This document shows positions 54,928-63,752 of a DNA stretch of 64,000 nt, piece by piece. The notes beneath the pieces were generated by a model. It was given only the letters and a program-made list of their open reading frames with translations. It had not been told where the DNA came from and searched no databases. Source of the stretch: Cyanobium sp. (GTDB taxonomy: Bacteria; Cyanobacteriota; Cyanobacteriia; PCC-6307; Cyanobiaceae); the NCBI GenBank assembly GCA_014191755.1, contig BJHE01000001.1, forward strand, positions 1 through 64,000, read 5' to 3'. The translations under genes were made by a program, and so were the position numbers. The first letter of the stretch is position 1. Each line of letters begins with the position of its first letter.

Positions 54928-56814
54928 TCAGGAGCTGGCCAACCGGCTGACCCTCAGCCAGCGGCCCCAGGGATTGGCACAGCCCACCAGTCGCACCGGG
55001 GTGGACCGCTCCAGTTGCGCGAGCCAACCATGGAGAGCCGGTTCCAGGGTGATCACGGGCCAGGGGCCCTCGGCGGTGTTGAGCACGAAACCGCCGGCAC
55101 CATCCGGCACCAGATCTCCCTGCCACAGGCGCTCGCCGGCCTCCGGGGGGGCCTGGTGAGGATCGGCGGCCTGCCCATTCCAGGGCGGCTTCAGCAGGTC
55201 GCCGCGGCTATCAAGACGGCTGGGCTCGCTCAGCACCGCTCGCTGCCCCTCGGCCCACTGGGGGTGATGCCACGGCAGGGACCAGACGGGAAATGGTCCG
55301 GCCGGGGCCAGGGGATCGTTGATCAGGGCTTCCTGAAGCCGCTGCACGGGAAGCTCGGCGGGAAGGAAGCCTTCCAGCACACACAGGGCGGCCGCCAGAC
55401 CGGCCGCCTGTCCGAGGTTGAGCACCAGGGGCTGGAGGCGGGTGGCGCCGTTGGCCATATGACTCACGCTGATGCACTTGTCGGCGGCGAGCAGATTCTC
55501 CACATCGCGGCTCACCAAGGCGCCGTAGGGAATGGTGAAGGGTGTACCGCTCCAGCGCCCACCCCAGCGGCAGCTTTTCGGCGCCAGCGGCCAGTCCGCG
55601 CCCGGGTAGTGGTGATCGTTGGCGTAATTGCCCACCGCGATGGCGCTGCAGACACCGCGCTCGTCGCTGGGGAGGGCGGCGATGCTGGCCCCCTGGGATA
55701 CCGGCAGCAGCTGCTGCTCGAGCACCAGGTCATGTCCAAGCAGGCGCCTGCCTTCGCGCCAGTAGGGCATCAGGGCAAGCGCCTCGCCGCCCTCCAGTGA
55801 CCCGGCCCTGGCTTGCTCATGCGTGGGGAACAGCCCGCCGGGCCGCAACGCTCCGCCGCTCGCCTGCTCCAGCACCCGGGCGAAGTGGAGGCTGTGCTGG
55901 CGCATCGAATCAGCCAATTCCTGCTCAGGGACTGTGGCGGGAAAACCGGCGGCCTCGACGGCCAGGAATGCCCGCCCGAGGCCCTCGTGCCAGTCATTGC
56001 CCTCCAGGGGCCAGTTGAGCATCACCGCGCCGCCCGGCAGACGGCCGTAGCTGAGGGTGCAGGCGACCCCGAAGGCATCACAGGCGCCGCGGAAGGGCGC
56101 AGGCAGCGAGGGCGGCGCGTCGCTCTTCAGTGTCAAGTCTGTTGTGGGCGGCGGGGCCTGCCCAGAAGCCAGCTGGCCCATCACCACCCAGGTGGGGGAC
56201 TGCACCGGCTGGGCAGCAAAGAAAGGCGCCGCCAGATCAGCGGCGGCCGGTGCGCTGGGCTCGCCCCAGAGCTCCCGAGCTTCCCATCCGAGGCGGAAGG
56301 GGGCTGACGCCAGGGGAAAGAGGTCGCCCCGATCGCTACCGTCGATCACCAGCTCCGGGTTGATCCCGATCAGCTGCTCCGTGGCGCTGGAGGGTGCAGC
56401 CGAGCGGGTCACGATCACCTCGCTAATCCGGGAACCCCGGCGCATGATCTCCAGCACCCGACAGCCGGGCCACCACGAGAGCCTTGATTCTGCGGCTACC
56501 CAGCGCCTCAGGATCCTCTCCGCCGTGGCGGGTCGGTAGCCGAAGCAGCTCACCCAGTTTTGATCGAGCCCCCCCAGCTCCTCGGCGGCCAGGCTGCGCA
56601 ACAGGGCTCCCCAGAGTCCGGTCTGCCAGGGTGTGAGTTCATTGCCATCTGGGCAACACACCCCCGCGGCGCTCACCATCCCGCCGAGCCAGGGGCCCGG
56701 GGTGAGCAGCAGGGTGTGGGCTCCCGAGCGGGCCGCCTGCAGCGCCGCCGCCACGCCACCGCTGCCACCGCCCCAAACCAGAACGGCCACGGGCTGGGAG
56801 GTGGGACCGACCAT
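54928..56814 (-). CDS. FAD-dependent oxidoreductase (FAD_oxidored family)
   Basis: 628 residues from ATG 56814 (MVGPTSQPVAVLVWGGGSGG), with ATG 56841 as an alternative. The dinucleotide fold is VLVWGGGSGGVAAALQAARS, and the second FAD contact around LVIDGSDRGDLFPLA. RDVENLLAADKCISVSHMAN and LNLGQAAGLAAALCVLEG are typical of the family. Substrates are mostly unknown; some relatives act on sugars or lipids. It converges on the RNase II-like gene 31 bases away. Confidence 0.82.
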   Translation of the reverse strand: MVGPTSQPVAVLVWGGGSGGVAAALQAARSGAHTLLLTPGPWLGGMVSAAGVCCPDGNELTPWQTGLWGALLRSLAAEELGGLDQNWVSCFGYRPATAERILRRWVAAESRLSWWPGCRVLEIMRRGSRISEVIVTRSAAPSSATEQLIGINPELVIDGSDRGDLFPLASAPFRLGWEARELWGEPSAPAAADLAAPFFAAQPVQSPTWVVMGQLASGQAPPPTTDLTLKSDAPPSLPAPFRGACDAFGVACTLSYGRLPGGAVMLNWPLEGNDWHEGLGRAFLAVEAAGFPATVPEQELADSMRQHSLHFARVLEQASGGALRPGGLFPTHEQARAGSLEGGEALALMPYWREGRRLLGHDLVLEQQLLPVSQGASIAALPSDERGVCSAIAVGNYANDHHYPGADWPLAPKSCRWGGRWSGTPFTIPYGALVSRDVENLLAADKCISVSHMANGATRLQPLVLNLGQAAGLAAALCVLEGFLPAELPVQRLQEALINDPLAPAGPFPVWSLPWHHPQWAEGQRAVLSEPSRLDSRGDLLKPPWNGQAADPHQAPPEAGERLWQGDLVPDGAGGFVLNTAEGPWPVITLEPALHGWLAQLERSTPVRLVGCANPWGRWLRVSRLASS

Positions 56815-56904
56815 CGAACAAGCGCTGCCGATCAACACCATGCCAGCTCAGGGGGGCGTCCCACCACCCGGCGGAGGCACGGCCGGAGAGCCGGCCACAC
56901 CGTC

Positions 56905-57111
56905 TCAGTAAGATTCTTGCACCGCGAGTGTGTTCACCCCCGCCGGTCGATTTCCCGCATCCCGCCCAATCCGTTCGAGCATCCGCCGGGCCCGGGCCGC
57001 AGCAGGCGAATTGTTCGCGGGCCAGATCGGCTCATGCTCCTGATCCTTCCAGGCCAGAGAGGGCCGGCCAGGCCCTTGTCCACCAGCGCTGCCGCCCCTT
57101 CTGATGCCCAC
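56905..57111 (-). CDS. Putative small protein upstream of metG
   Basis: 68 residues from ATG 57111, which overlaps the first bases of metG. The C-terminal half (AAARARRMLERIGRDAGNRP, then AGVNTLAVQESY) is the most protein-like portion; an internal non-ATG start near LAWKDQEHEPIWP would make a shorter protein. No domain recognised. The call is tentative. Confidence 0.4.
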   Translation of the reverse strand: MGIRRGGSAGGQGPGRPSLAWKDQEHEPIWPANNSPAAARARRMLERIGRDAGNRPAGVNTLAVQESY

Positions 57112-58681
57112 CTACACGCTCACCACCCCTCTTTACTACGTCAACGATCGGGCTCACCTCGGCAGCACCTACACCACCCTGGCCTGTGATGCGATCGCAC
57201 GCTTCCAGCGGCTGCAGGGTCAGAGCGTGTGTTTCATCACCGGCTGCGATGAACATGGCTTGAAAATCCAGAGAACCGCCGAAGCGGCGGGCCTGCTGCC
57301 CCAAGCCCATTGCGATGCCGTGAGCGAGGGCTACCGGGATCTGTGGCGCCGCTGGCAGATCAGCAACGACCGCTTCATCCGCACCACCGATCCACGCCAT
57401 CGCCAGCTGGTGGAGGCCTTTTTCGCCCGGGTCGAGGCCAGCGGCGATGTGGTGGAGGGTCGCCAGCAGGGCTGGTACTGCGTGGCCTGTGAAGAGTTCA
57501 AGGACCCCTCTGCCAGCGACCCGGAGCCGAGCTGCGCCATCCACCTCCGTCCCCTGGAATGGCGTGATGAGGTGAATCTCTTTTTTCGGCTTTCGCGCTA
57601 CCAGCAGGCGATCGAATCCCTGATCGCCCGCCCAGGCTTCGTGGCTCCCCCATCCCGCCGGCGCGAGGTGGAGAATTTCGTGGCGGGCGGTCTTAAGGAT
57701 TTTTCGATTTCCCGCCAGAACCTTACTTGGGGTATACCTGTGCCTGGCCATCCCGGCCATACTTTCTATGTGTGGTTTGATGCCCTGCTCGGTTATCTTT
57801 CCGCCCTGCTCGATCCCTCCGACCCGATCGATCTCGACCTCCTTGCCAGTCGGGGCTGGCCGGCCCGGGTGCATGTGATCGGTAAGGACATCTTGCGTTT
57901 CCACGCCGTGTTCTGGCCCGCCATGCTGCTCTCGGCCGGTATGGAAGTGCCCGGTTCGGTGTTCGGCCACGGATTTCTTACCCGGGAGGGCCAGAAGATG
58001 GGCAAATCCCTGGGCAACGTGCTGGATCCCGAACAGCTGCTCGAACGCTGCGGAACCGATGCGGTGCGCTGGTATCTGCTGCGGGACATCCCCTTCGGAG
58101 AGGACGGAGATTTCCAGCAGCAGCGCTTCACGGACCTCGTGAACAACGACCTAGCCAACACGATCGGAAACCTGCTGAATCGCACCTCCTCCATGGCGCG
58201 CAAGTGGTTTGCTGGATGCGTGCCTCCCTCCCAGGAGGGCCTGTCCATGGAGCATCCGCTCGCCCAGGCCGCAGAGCGGGCCCGTGAGGTGGCAATCGCT
58301 TCCCTTGAAGTGTTCGATTTCCGACGTGGGGCCGAGGCGATTCTGCAACTGGCGATCGAGGCCAATGGCCATCTCAATGATCGGGCGCCCTGGAAACTGA
58401 TGAAACAGGAGGAGAATCGCGACTCCGTGGCGGCTGACCTTTACGCGGTGCTGGAAACCTGCCGCCTGGTGGCGGTGCTACTCACCCCGCTGCTGCCCGA
58501 TTTGGCCACCAGGATCCTCGCCCAGCTTGGGCTGGAGCCGATCCCGTGCGGTGCTTCCGGCACCGCCGCGATTCCGCCCCCCTGGTCCGAGCCACTCCGC
58601 TGGGGAGGGTTGCGGGGGGGCAGCCCCCTGCCTGAGCCGGTACCGGTGATGCAAAGGCTTGAGCTGGAATCCCCCCTGTGA
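57104..58681 (+). CDS. metG: Methionyl-tRNA synthetase
   Basis: Charges tRNA-Met. 525 residues from ATG 57104 (MPTYTLTTPLYYVNDRAHLG); the class I HIGH equivalent is HLGS and the KMSKS equivalent is KMGKS in REGQKMGKSLGNVLD near 304. CDEHGLKIQ and WFDALLGYLSALL fit the active site. The cysteine-poor connective peptide and short C-terminal anticodon domain match the cyanobacterial type without a C-terminal OB-fold. lptC begins in its stop codon (GTGA). Confidence 0.95.
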   Translation: MPTYTLTTPLYYVNDRAHLGSTYTTLACDAIARFQRLQGQSVCFITGCDEHGLKIQRTAEAAGLLPQAHCDAVSEGYRDLWRRWQISNDRFIRTTDPRHRQLVEAFFARVEASGDVVEGRQQGWYCVACEEFKDPSASDPEPSCAIHLRPLEWRDEVNLFFRLSRYQQAIESLIARPGFVAPPSRRREVENFVAGGLKDFSISRQNLTWGIPVPGHPGHTFYVWFDALLGYLSALLDPSDPIDLDLLASRGWPARVHVIGKDILRFHAVFWPAMLLSAGMEVPGSVFGHGFLTREGQKMGKSLGNVLDPEQLLERCGTDAVRWYLLRDIPFGEDGDFQQQRFTDLVNNDLANTIGNLLNRTSSMARKWFAGCVPPSQEGLSMEHPLAQAAERAREVAIASLEVFDFRRGAEAILQLAIEANGHLNDRAPWKLMKQEENRDSVAADLYAVLETCRLVAVLLTPLLPDLATRILAQLGLEPIPCGASGTAAIPPPWSEPLRWGGLRGGSPLPEPVPVMQRLELESPL

Positions 58682-59841
58682 GACGTCTTCTGCCAGGCGC
58701 TGCCGTTGTGGCGGTGGGCCTGCTCCCCCTGGCCGCCTGCCGTGGCTCCCGACCGCCGAGCGCCGATGTCCAGACCCCTCCCTTTGTCTTCCGCTCCCTC
58801 GACCTCAAGCAGCAGGATGCAGGCGGGCGCCCCGCCTGGCAACTCACCAGCCCCGAGGCCCGTTACGACCTTCGTCGTCGGCTCGCCCGGGCCGAAAAGC
58901 CCAAGGGATTGATTTATGCCAAGGGCCAGCCTCTCTACCGGCTCCAGGCCGACAGCGGCACGGTGATCGGTGATGGCCAGGCGATTCTGCTGGAGGGGAA
59001 CCTGCGGGTTGAGCGCCTCTCGAAACCGGAGGTGCTGATCCAGGCGGCACGTGCGCGCTGGCTCCCCCAGCAGAAGTTACTGCTGGTGGACCGCCGTCCC
59101 GAGGCCTATGACCAACACGGAAGGCTGCGGGCTGAGCGCGCCCGTTTCCGCCTCGATGACGACACGCTGGAACTTAGCGGCGCGCCCCGGCTCGATCGCT
59201 GGGCACAACGCTTCAATCCATTTGCGGCACTGCCGACGAGCCCGCCGGAAACCACGGTTCAGGTTGCCAGCCTGAGCTGGCAACCTGGCACGGGAGCGCT
59301 GGTGGCCCCCGGCCCCGTGGTCGGAGAGCGGCGCATGGGCGGCCTGCCGGCCGGCGCCCAACCTCAGAAGCTCCTGGCGGAACGCCTGGAGGGAAATACC
59401 CAGCTGCAGACCTTCTCGCTGCTAGGGGCGGTGCAACTGGAGGATTCCACGCGGGGCCAGCGGTTCGTAGGGCGTGATCTGCGCCTCGATCTTTCGGCCC
59501 AGTCGGGAACCACGAACCTGCCGTTCCAGCTCTCCGAAGGCTCCCGTCGGGTCAAGGGCACCGGTCTCACAGTTCAGGCACTGGAGGGTGTGGCTTCGAT
59601 CGCAAGCCAGTGCCATGTCGAACAACCAGGAGATCAGCTCAATGCTGATCGCTGTCAATGGAACTGGCGCAGCGGGGTCGTGTCGGCCGAGGGTTCGGTG
59701 TTGCTTCAGCGGGCGGCGAATCGCCAGACCAGCCGCGCCACCCTTCTCCAGGGCAACCTCGGAGAAAGGGGCAGCTTCGCGATTAGCGCGCCCGGTGGTC
59801 GAGTGATCAGCCAATTTCAGGTCTCGGGCCGTTCCCGCTGA
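58678..59841 (+). CDS. lptC: LptC-like lipopolysaccharide transport protein
   Basis: 387 residues from GTG 58678. The signal peptide ends in the lipobox LLPLAAC near residues 15-21, so it is a lipoprotein. The OstA/LptC-like beta-jellyroll region runs about 38-330 (FRSLDLKQQDAGG, ARYDLRRRLARAEKPKGLIY, QADSGTVIGDGQAILLEGNL). It would connect the inner-membrane ABC transporter to LptA. It is longer than the enteric protein (about 190), which is typical for cyanobacteria. Its 3' end overlaps the convergent CCB-like gene by 35 bases. Confidence 0.8.
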   Translation: MRRLLPGAAVVAVGLLPLAACRGSRPPSADVQTPPFVFRSLDLKQQDAGGRPAWQLTSPEARYDLRRRLARAEKPKGLIYAKGQPLYRLQADSGTVIGDGQAILLEGNLRVERLSKPEVLIQAARARWLPQQKLLLVDRRPEAYDQHGRLRAERARFRLDDDTLELSGAPRLDRWAQRFNPFAALPTSPPETTVQVASLSWQPGTGALVAPGPVVGERRMGGLPAGAQPQKLLAERLEGNTQLQTFSLLGAVQLEDSTRGQRFVGRDLRLDLSAQSGTTNLPFQLSEGSRRVKGTGLTVQALEGVASIASQCHVEQPGDQLNADRCQWNWRSGVVSAEGSVLLQRAANRQTSRATLLQGNLGERGSFAISAPGGRVISQFQVSGRSR

Positions 59842-60472
59842 CCGCAGGAATCGACGCCAGGGCCACAGCCAGCCTGGAAGCCCAACCCTCGATCCAGAGC
59901 AGGTCGCCCCGGCCGAAGCAGCGTGGCGACCACCCCCCCACGAGGAGCAGGCCGTCCCGACCGATCGGCTGCACCACCACGGCCGGAAGATCAGCCAGAA
60001 GGGTATGGAATTCGTCTCTGCCCGGATACAAGGCCAGGTCCACGAGGGAGATCGAGCGCTGCCTCTCAAGGGCCTGAGCGCAGATCACGCCCGGCACGAA
60101 GCTGGTATCCGCCAGAAGTCCCCGCCGCAGAAGCATCTGGTCACCGCGCTGCACCGCCACTACGGCAGCCGGAGTGGCCTTCAACAGCATCGCGCTGCCC
60201 CAGGCGAGCTCCTGGCGCAGGGGCTCGGGAAGGGCCTCGGCCAGCTTCAGGCCCTCCCGGCCCACCAGAGCCACACGGGTGCTCTCTGCCGGCAGCACCC
60301 TCTCGCCAAGAAGCCCGCTCAGCATGAGCAACACTGCCAAGATCCCCGCCAGCACCGAGGCCCTTTCCAGGGGAGGTTCCAGGGCCGGTGCGGTGGCCTG
60401 GTTGATCACCGCCAGGGTCAGACCCGCCACGCCCACCAGCACGGCGGATCGGGCGGCAGTGGAGAGGGCCAT
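59807..60472 (-). CDS. Cofactor assembly of complex C subunit B (CCB-like)
   Basis: 221 residues from ATG 60472 (MALSTAARSAVLVGVAGLTL). Two N-terminal hydrophobic segments (about 9-25 and 40-57, LAGILAVLLMLSGLLGERVL) are followed by a soluble domain with LPEPLRQELAWGSAMLLK, RRGLLADTSFVPGVICAQAL, VDLALYPGRDEFHTLLADLP and GDLLWIEGWASRLAVALAS. This matches the cyanobacterial CCB2/CCB4-type family needed to attach haem ci to cytochrome b6. A longer open frame to 60628 has no support. It is divergent from psb32. Confidence 0.85.
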   Translation of the reverse strand: MALSTAARSAVLVGVAGLTLAVINQATAPALEPPLERASVLAGILAVLLMLSGLLGERVLPAESTRVALVGREGLKLAEALPEPLRQELAWGSAMLLKATPAAVVAVQRGDQMLLRRGLLADTSFVPGVICAQALERQRSISLVDLALYPGRDEFHTLLADLPAVVVQPIGRDGLLLVGGWSPRCFGRGDLLWIEGWASRLAVALASIPAVSGNGPRPEIG

Positions 60473-60576
60473 GGCGCACGGCCTGAAGGGCCCTTGATCC
60501 TCTCCGATCCTGAAGCCGCGACAGGTGGACCAGCTGGCGGCAAACTGGGAAAGCTTTGCCGGTGTGTGGCCCTGCT

Positions 60577-61341
60577 GTGACAAACCCCCTTCCGTCGGAC
60601 GCACCCGGCTCCCTGGCTCCCCTCTCAACCCGGGGCTGCATCGTCAGCAGGGCCTGGCTCCGACTCGTGGCCCCTCTCCTGCTCACCTTGCTGGCCCTGA
60701 CGCCGATCGATGCGGCCATGGCCGTGTCGTTGAAGGATCTCCCGAGCTCGCCGCCCGCCGCAGCGTTGCTCGATGCTGCTGATGTGTTCAGCCGCGCCTC
60801 CCGCGGCGAGATCGAGAAGCAGCTTGAAGCGTTCCGGGCCGAGCGGGTCGACGCCCGATTGATCACAGTTCCCCGCCTCGACTACGGATTGAGCCTTGAG
60901 CAGCTGGGCCAGGAGTTGGTGCAGCGCTGGTCTGCCCCCGCCACCGACCCCGACACCGCTGCCGTCACGAACCTGGACCCGCTGCTGCTCGTGCTGGTTG
61001 ATGCCCAGACCAAGGCGGCCGCCGTAGTGGCCTCGGAACCTCTGGAGCGCCAACTTCCCCCTGAGCTGCTCCGCAGCACCGCCCGCACCACCATGGCGCT
61101 CCCCTTGCGCGAGGGAAATCGCTATCGCCAGGCAAGTATCGATGGGCTCACACGGCTTGCCACGGTGCTGCGGGGCGGGGAAGATCCCGGTGAACCCGAG
61201 GTTGCTTCCGAAGCGGTGATCACCACCAACATTCCCAGCCACGAAGAAACCGAACGCAGCAACGGCTTCACCTGGGTTGTGGTTTTGCTGGTGGTGGGTT
61301 CAGTGGTTCCGATGCTCACTTGGTGGGTTTTCTCCCGCTGA
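60577..61341 (+). CDS. psb32: Photosystem II repair protein Psb32
   Basis: TPM-domain protein that protects photosystem II and speeds its recovery after light damage. 254 residues from GTG 60577, preceded by alternatives; the signal segment is WLRLVAPLLLTLLALTP. The TPM domain begins LLDAADVFSRASRGEIEKQL and includes LDPLLLVLVDAQTKAAAVVA, with a C-terminal single transmembrane helix (FTWVVVLLVVGSVVPMLTWW). Predicted thylakoid lumen, anchored. Confidence 0.85.
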   Translation: MTNPLPSDAPGSLAPLSTRGCIVSRAWLRLVAPLLLTLLALTPIDAAMAVSLKDLPSSPPAAALLDAADVFSRASRGEIEKQLEAFRAERVDARLITVPRLDYGLSLEQLGQELVQRWSAPATDPDTAAVTNLDPLLLVLVDAQTKAAAVVASEPLERQLPPELLRSTARTTMALPLREGNRYRQASIDGLTRLATVLRGGEDPGEPEVASEAVITTNIPSHEETERSNGFTWVVVLLVVGSVVPMLTWWVFSR

Positions 61342-61371
61342 TCGCCCTTCTCCCACACCGTCGCGAAATCC

Positions 61372-62517
61372 ATGGGTCTCACCGATTGGATCGGAGCTTT
61401 CGGCCAGGCCAACTCTCGTGACCTGAGTAGTGACCTGGAGCGCGGCTACGAGGCAGCCCTGCAGATCCAGAACATTGAGCTGGAGCATTACAACGATCGT
61501 CCGATCCGGCCGGAACTTGAACTCCCCGTTCCAAAGTATGTTCAGGCCCAGTTGCTCCGCCGCTTCCGAGCGGCCTCCCAGGTCTGTCAGCAGGCCCTCA
61601 ACACGGTGGAGCCCTATCGTCTCGAGCTCTCCGGGCAGGAACTAAGGCAGCTTCAGTTGATCGAGTCGGTGATGAACCGTTATGACTCCCGCCGGGCGCC
61701 GCTCCCCGCCCTCAGCCGGAGCCCTGAGGTGTTACCCCGCAGCCTGCTCGGGGTCGTCGATCAGGTGCGCCGACAGCTGGATCCCGATGCCGAGGCCAGC
61801 GTGGTTGCCGGGTTTCGGCGGCGGCGCGATTCCACCCTGGTCTCCCTGCGGATTCTTTTGCTTCTGATCCTGGTGCCGATCCTGCTGCAACAGGTGAGCC
61901 GCACCTATGTGGTGTCACCACTTGTTGATCATTTTGCCCCCAGATCTAGCCTGCTGAGTTATCCAAGACCCCATCTCCAGGAGCGGGCAGTTCGCGAACT
62001 GCGCGCCTACAAGGATGAATTGGAGTTTGAAGCGCTGCTCAGCAATCAGCCCGAACCAAGTTCGGAGGAGCTTCAGAAACGCCTCAGCGAAAAGGCGAGG
62101 GAACTCCAAGATCAATCCAAGCAGGAAAGCACCCATGCCATCAAAAATGTCTTTGCCGACATCGCAAGCTTGATCGGGTTTGTACTGGTCTGCCTGCTAG
62201 GTCAGAGGGATATTCAGATCCTGCGCGGCTTCATCGATGAAGTCGTCTACGGATTGAGTGATAGCGCTAAGGCTTTTACGATCATTCTCGCTACCGACAT
62301 TTTCGTGGGTTTCCATAGTCCTGAAGGTTGGACTGTGCTGCTTGATGGGGTCGCCCGCCACCTCGGTCTGCCGGCCAAGGAAAACTTCATCATGCTCTTC
62401 ATCGCCACCTTCCCGGTGGTGCTGGCCACGATCTTCAAATACTGGATCTTCCGCTACCTCAATCGCGTCTCCCCTTCTTCGGTGGCCACCTTGCGCACCA
62501 TGAATGGCGGTGGTTGA
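61372..62517 (+). CDS. pxcA: Proton extrusion protein PxcA/CemA-like
   Basis: 381 residues from ATG 61372 (MGLTDWIGAFGQANSRDLS). The N-terminal 150 residues are soluble and helical. Three to four transmembrane helices follow: ILLLLILVPILLQQVS, IASLIGFVLVCLLGQRD, and FIMLFIATFPVVLATIFKYW. The conserved CemA-like region is RVSPSSVATLRTMN at the end. PxcA is needed for light-induced proton extrusion from the cell. cobU starts 14 bases before its stop. Confidence 0.9.
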   Translation: MGLTDWIGAFGQANSRDLSSDLERGYEAALQIQNIELEHYNDRPIRPELELPVPKYVQAQLLRRFRAASQVCQQALNTVEPYRLELSGQELRQLQLIESVMNRYDSRRAPLPALSRSPEVLPRSLLGVVDQVRRQLDPDAEASVVAGFRRRRDSTLVSLRILLLLILVPILLQQVSRTYVVSPLVDHFAPRSSLLSYPRPHLQERAVRELRAYKDELEFEALLSNQPEPSSEELQKRLSEKARELQDQSKQESTHAIKNVFADIASLIGFVLVCLLGQRDIQILRGFIDEVVYGLSDSAKAFTIILATDIFVGFHSPEGWTVLLDGVARHLGLPAKENFIMLFIATFPVVLATIFKYWIFRYLNRVSPSSVATLRTMNGGG

Positions 62518-63070
62518 TTCCAATCTTCCCCGTTTCACCTTGATCAGTGGTCCTGCCGGTTCAGGCAAGAGCCGCTGGGCTGAACATCTCGCCGCGCAAA
62601 GTGGTCTCGAGGTGATTTACATCGCCACCGGTCCCATCCTTGAGGATGATGCCAGCTGGCAGGAGAGGCTGCGACGTCACCGAGATCGTCGTCCGCCGGA
62701 CTGGGACCTCTGGGAAGTGGCTGGCGATCTCTCGCCTGCTTTAGGGCGATTGGTTTCGGGGCAGCTCGCCCTGATCGATTCCCTAGGCACCTGGGTGGCG
62801 GCCCACCTTGAGGCCGATCAGGGCGAATGGTCGGGTTGTTGTCAGGCCCTGCTGGAGCAGGTGCGAATCGGAGCGGGCCATCTGCTGATGGTGGGCGAGG
62901 AATGTGGCTGGGGGGTGGTTCCCCCCACGGCGGTGGGAGGACGTTTCCGGGAGCGGCTCGCTGTCCTGCAACAGCAGCTGGCCGCCGAAGCAGATGCATC
63001 CTGGCTGGTGATTCACGGTCGTGCTCTCAATCTCATGAGCCTGAGCCTTCCGGTGCCGGGTGTCCCCTGA
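62504..63070 (+). CDS. cobU: Adenosylcobinamide kinase/guanylyltransferase
   Basis: Phosphorylates adenosylcobinamide and transfers GMP in the lower-loop part of cobamide synthesis. 188 residues from ATG 62504, with Walker A SGPAGSGKSRWAEHLA near 15-30. YIATGPILEDDASWQERLRR and HRDRRPPDWDLWE hold the guanylylated His, and LMVGEECGWGVVPPTAVG with GRFRERLAVLQQQLAAEA are standard. It overlaps the pxcA stop. Confidence 0.93.
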   Translation: MAVVDSNLPRFTLISGPAGSGKSRWAEHLAAQSGLEVIYIATGPILEDDASWQERLRRHRDRRPPDWDLWEVAGDLSPALGRLVSGQLALIDSLGTWVAAHLEADQGEWSGCCQALLEQVRIGAGHLLMVGEECGWGVVPPTAVGGRFRERLAVLQQQLAAEADASWLVIHGRALNLMSLSLPVPGVP

Positions 63071-63096
63071 TTCCCCCACCAACCGCCCCATCCACC

Positions 63097-63609
63097 ATGC
63101 CCAGGGTCGTTCTCTACCAGCCCCAGATTCCTCCCAACACAGGCAATGTGGCCCGCACCTGCGCCGCCACCGCTACCCAATTGCACCTGATTGAACCGCT
63201 GGGATTTCAGATTGATGACCGTCAGCTGCGCCGAGCCGGCCTCGACTACTGGCCCTTGGTGCCGCTTACGCTGCATCCTGATCTCCTGGCCTTCCTGGCC
63301 CACCAACGAGGCCGGGGCGGCCGCCTGATCGCCCTCAGCAGCCATGCCGCCCAGAGTTACATCGGTTTCAGCTTCCGCCCCGACGACTGGCTGCTCTTCG
63401 GCCGGGAAACGGATGGCCTGCCCTCGGATCTCCAGCAGGAGGCCGACGCCCGCCTGACGATTCCTCTCGCTCGCCCGTCCCTGATGGGGGCTCCCGGCGT
63501 GCGCAGCCTCAATCTCTCAGTTGCCGTGGGTGTGGTTCTGTTTGAAGCCATCCGGCAGCTGAACAGCGGCACAGCCCCTTGGAGTCCCCCCAGCGGCAGT
63601 GGGTTCTGA
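63097..63609 (+). CDS. trmL: tRNA (cytidine(34)-2'-O)-methyltransferase TrmL
   Basis: SPOUT knotted methyltransferase modifying the wobble base of leucine tRNAs. 170 residues from ATG 63097 (MPRVVLYQPQIPPNTGNVAR). The start is chosen because upstream residues belong to the overlapping cobU frame. WLLFGRETDGLPSDL, RPSLMGAPGVRSLNLSVAVG and VVLFEAIRQL complete the family signature. Confidence 0.92.
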   Translation: MPRVVLYQPQIPPNTGNVARTCAATATQLHLIEPLGFQIDDRQLRRAGLDYWPLVPLTLHPDLLAFLAHQRGRGGRLIALSSHAAQSYIGFSFRPDDWLLFGRETDGLPSDLQQEADARLTIPLARPSLMGAPGVRSLNLSVAVGVVLFEAIRQLNSGTAPWSPPSGSGF

Positions 63610-63719
63610 GCTGATCGCACTAGATCTGGTGCCCAGCGAGGGCCCGATTTGTCGCAGGGAACACTTGATCCCCAGGAGGCTGGGCGCTACTGTCTGCGCG
63701 GCCCGGGGATGTTGGCTTC

Positions 63720-63743
63720 TCCAACGGGTCTTGTCCAACGGGT
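63720..63743 (+). repeat. Direct repeat before the final gene
   Basis: TCCAACGGGT occurs at 63720-63729 and again at 63734-63743, ending 9 bases before the ATG of the last gene. It may be an operator or chance; no -10/-35 pair is clear. The second copy's GGGT overlaps where the ribosome-binding site should be. Confidence 0.4.
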
Positions 63744-63752
63744 GAATCCTGC

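Noticed and set aside
62827-63096. Longer trmL starting at 62827
   Set aside because: The added residues run in another frame through cobU and lack SPOUT-family similarity; MPRVVLYQPQIPP at 63097 is the normal start.
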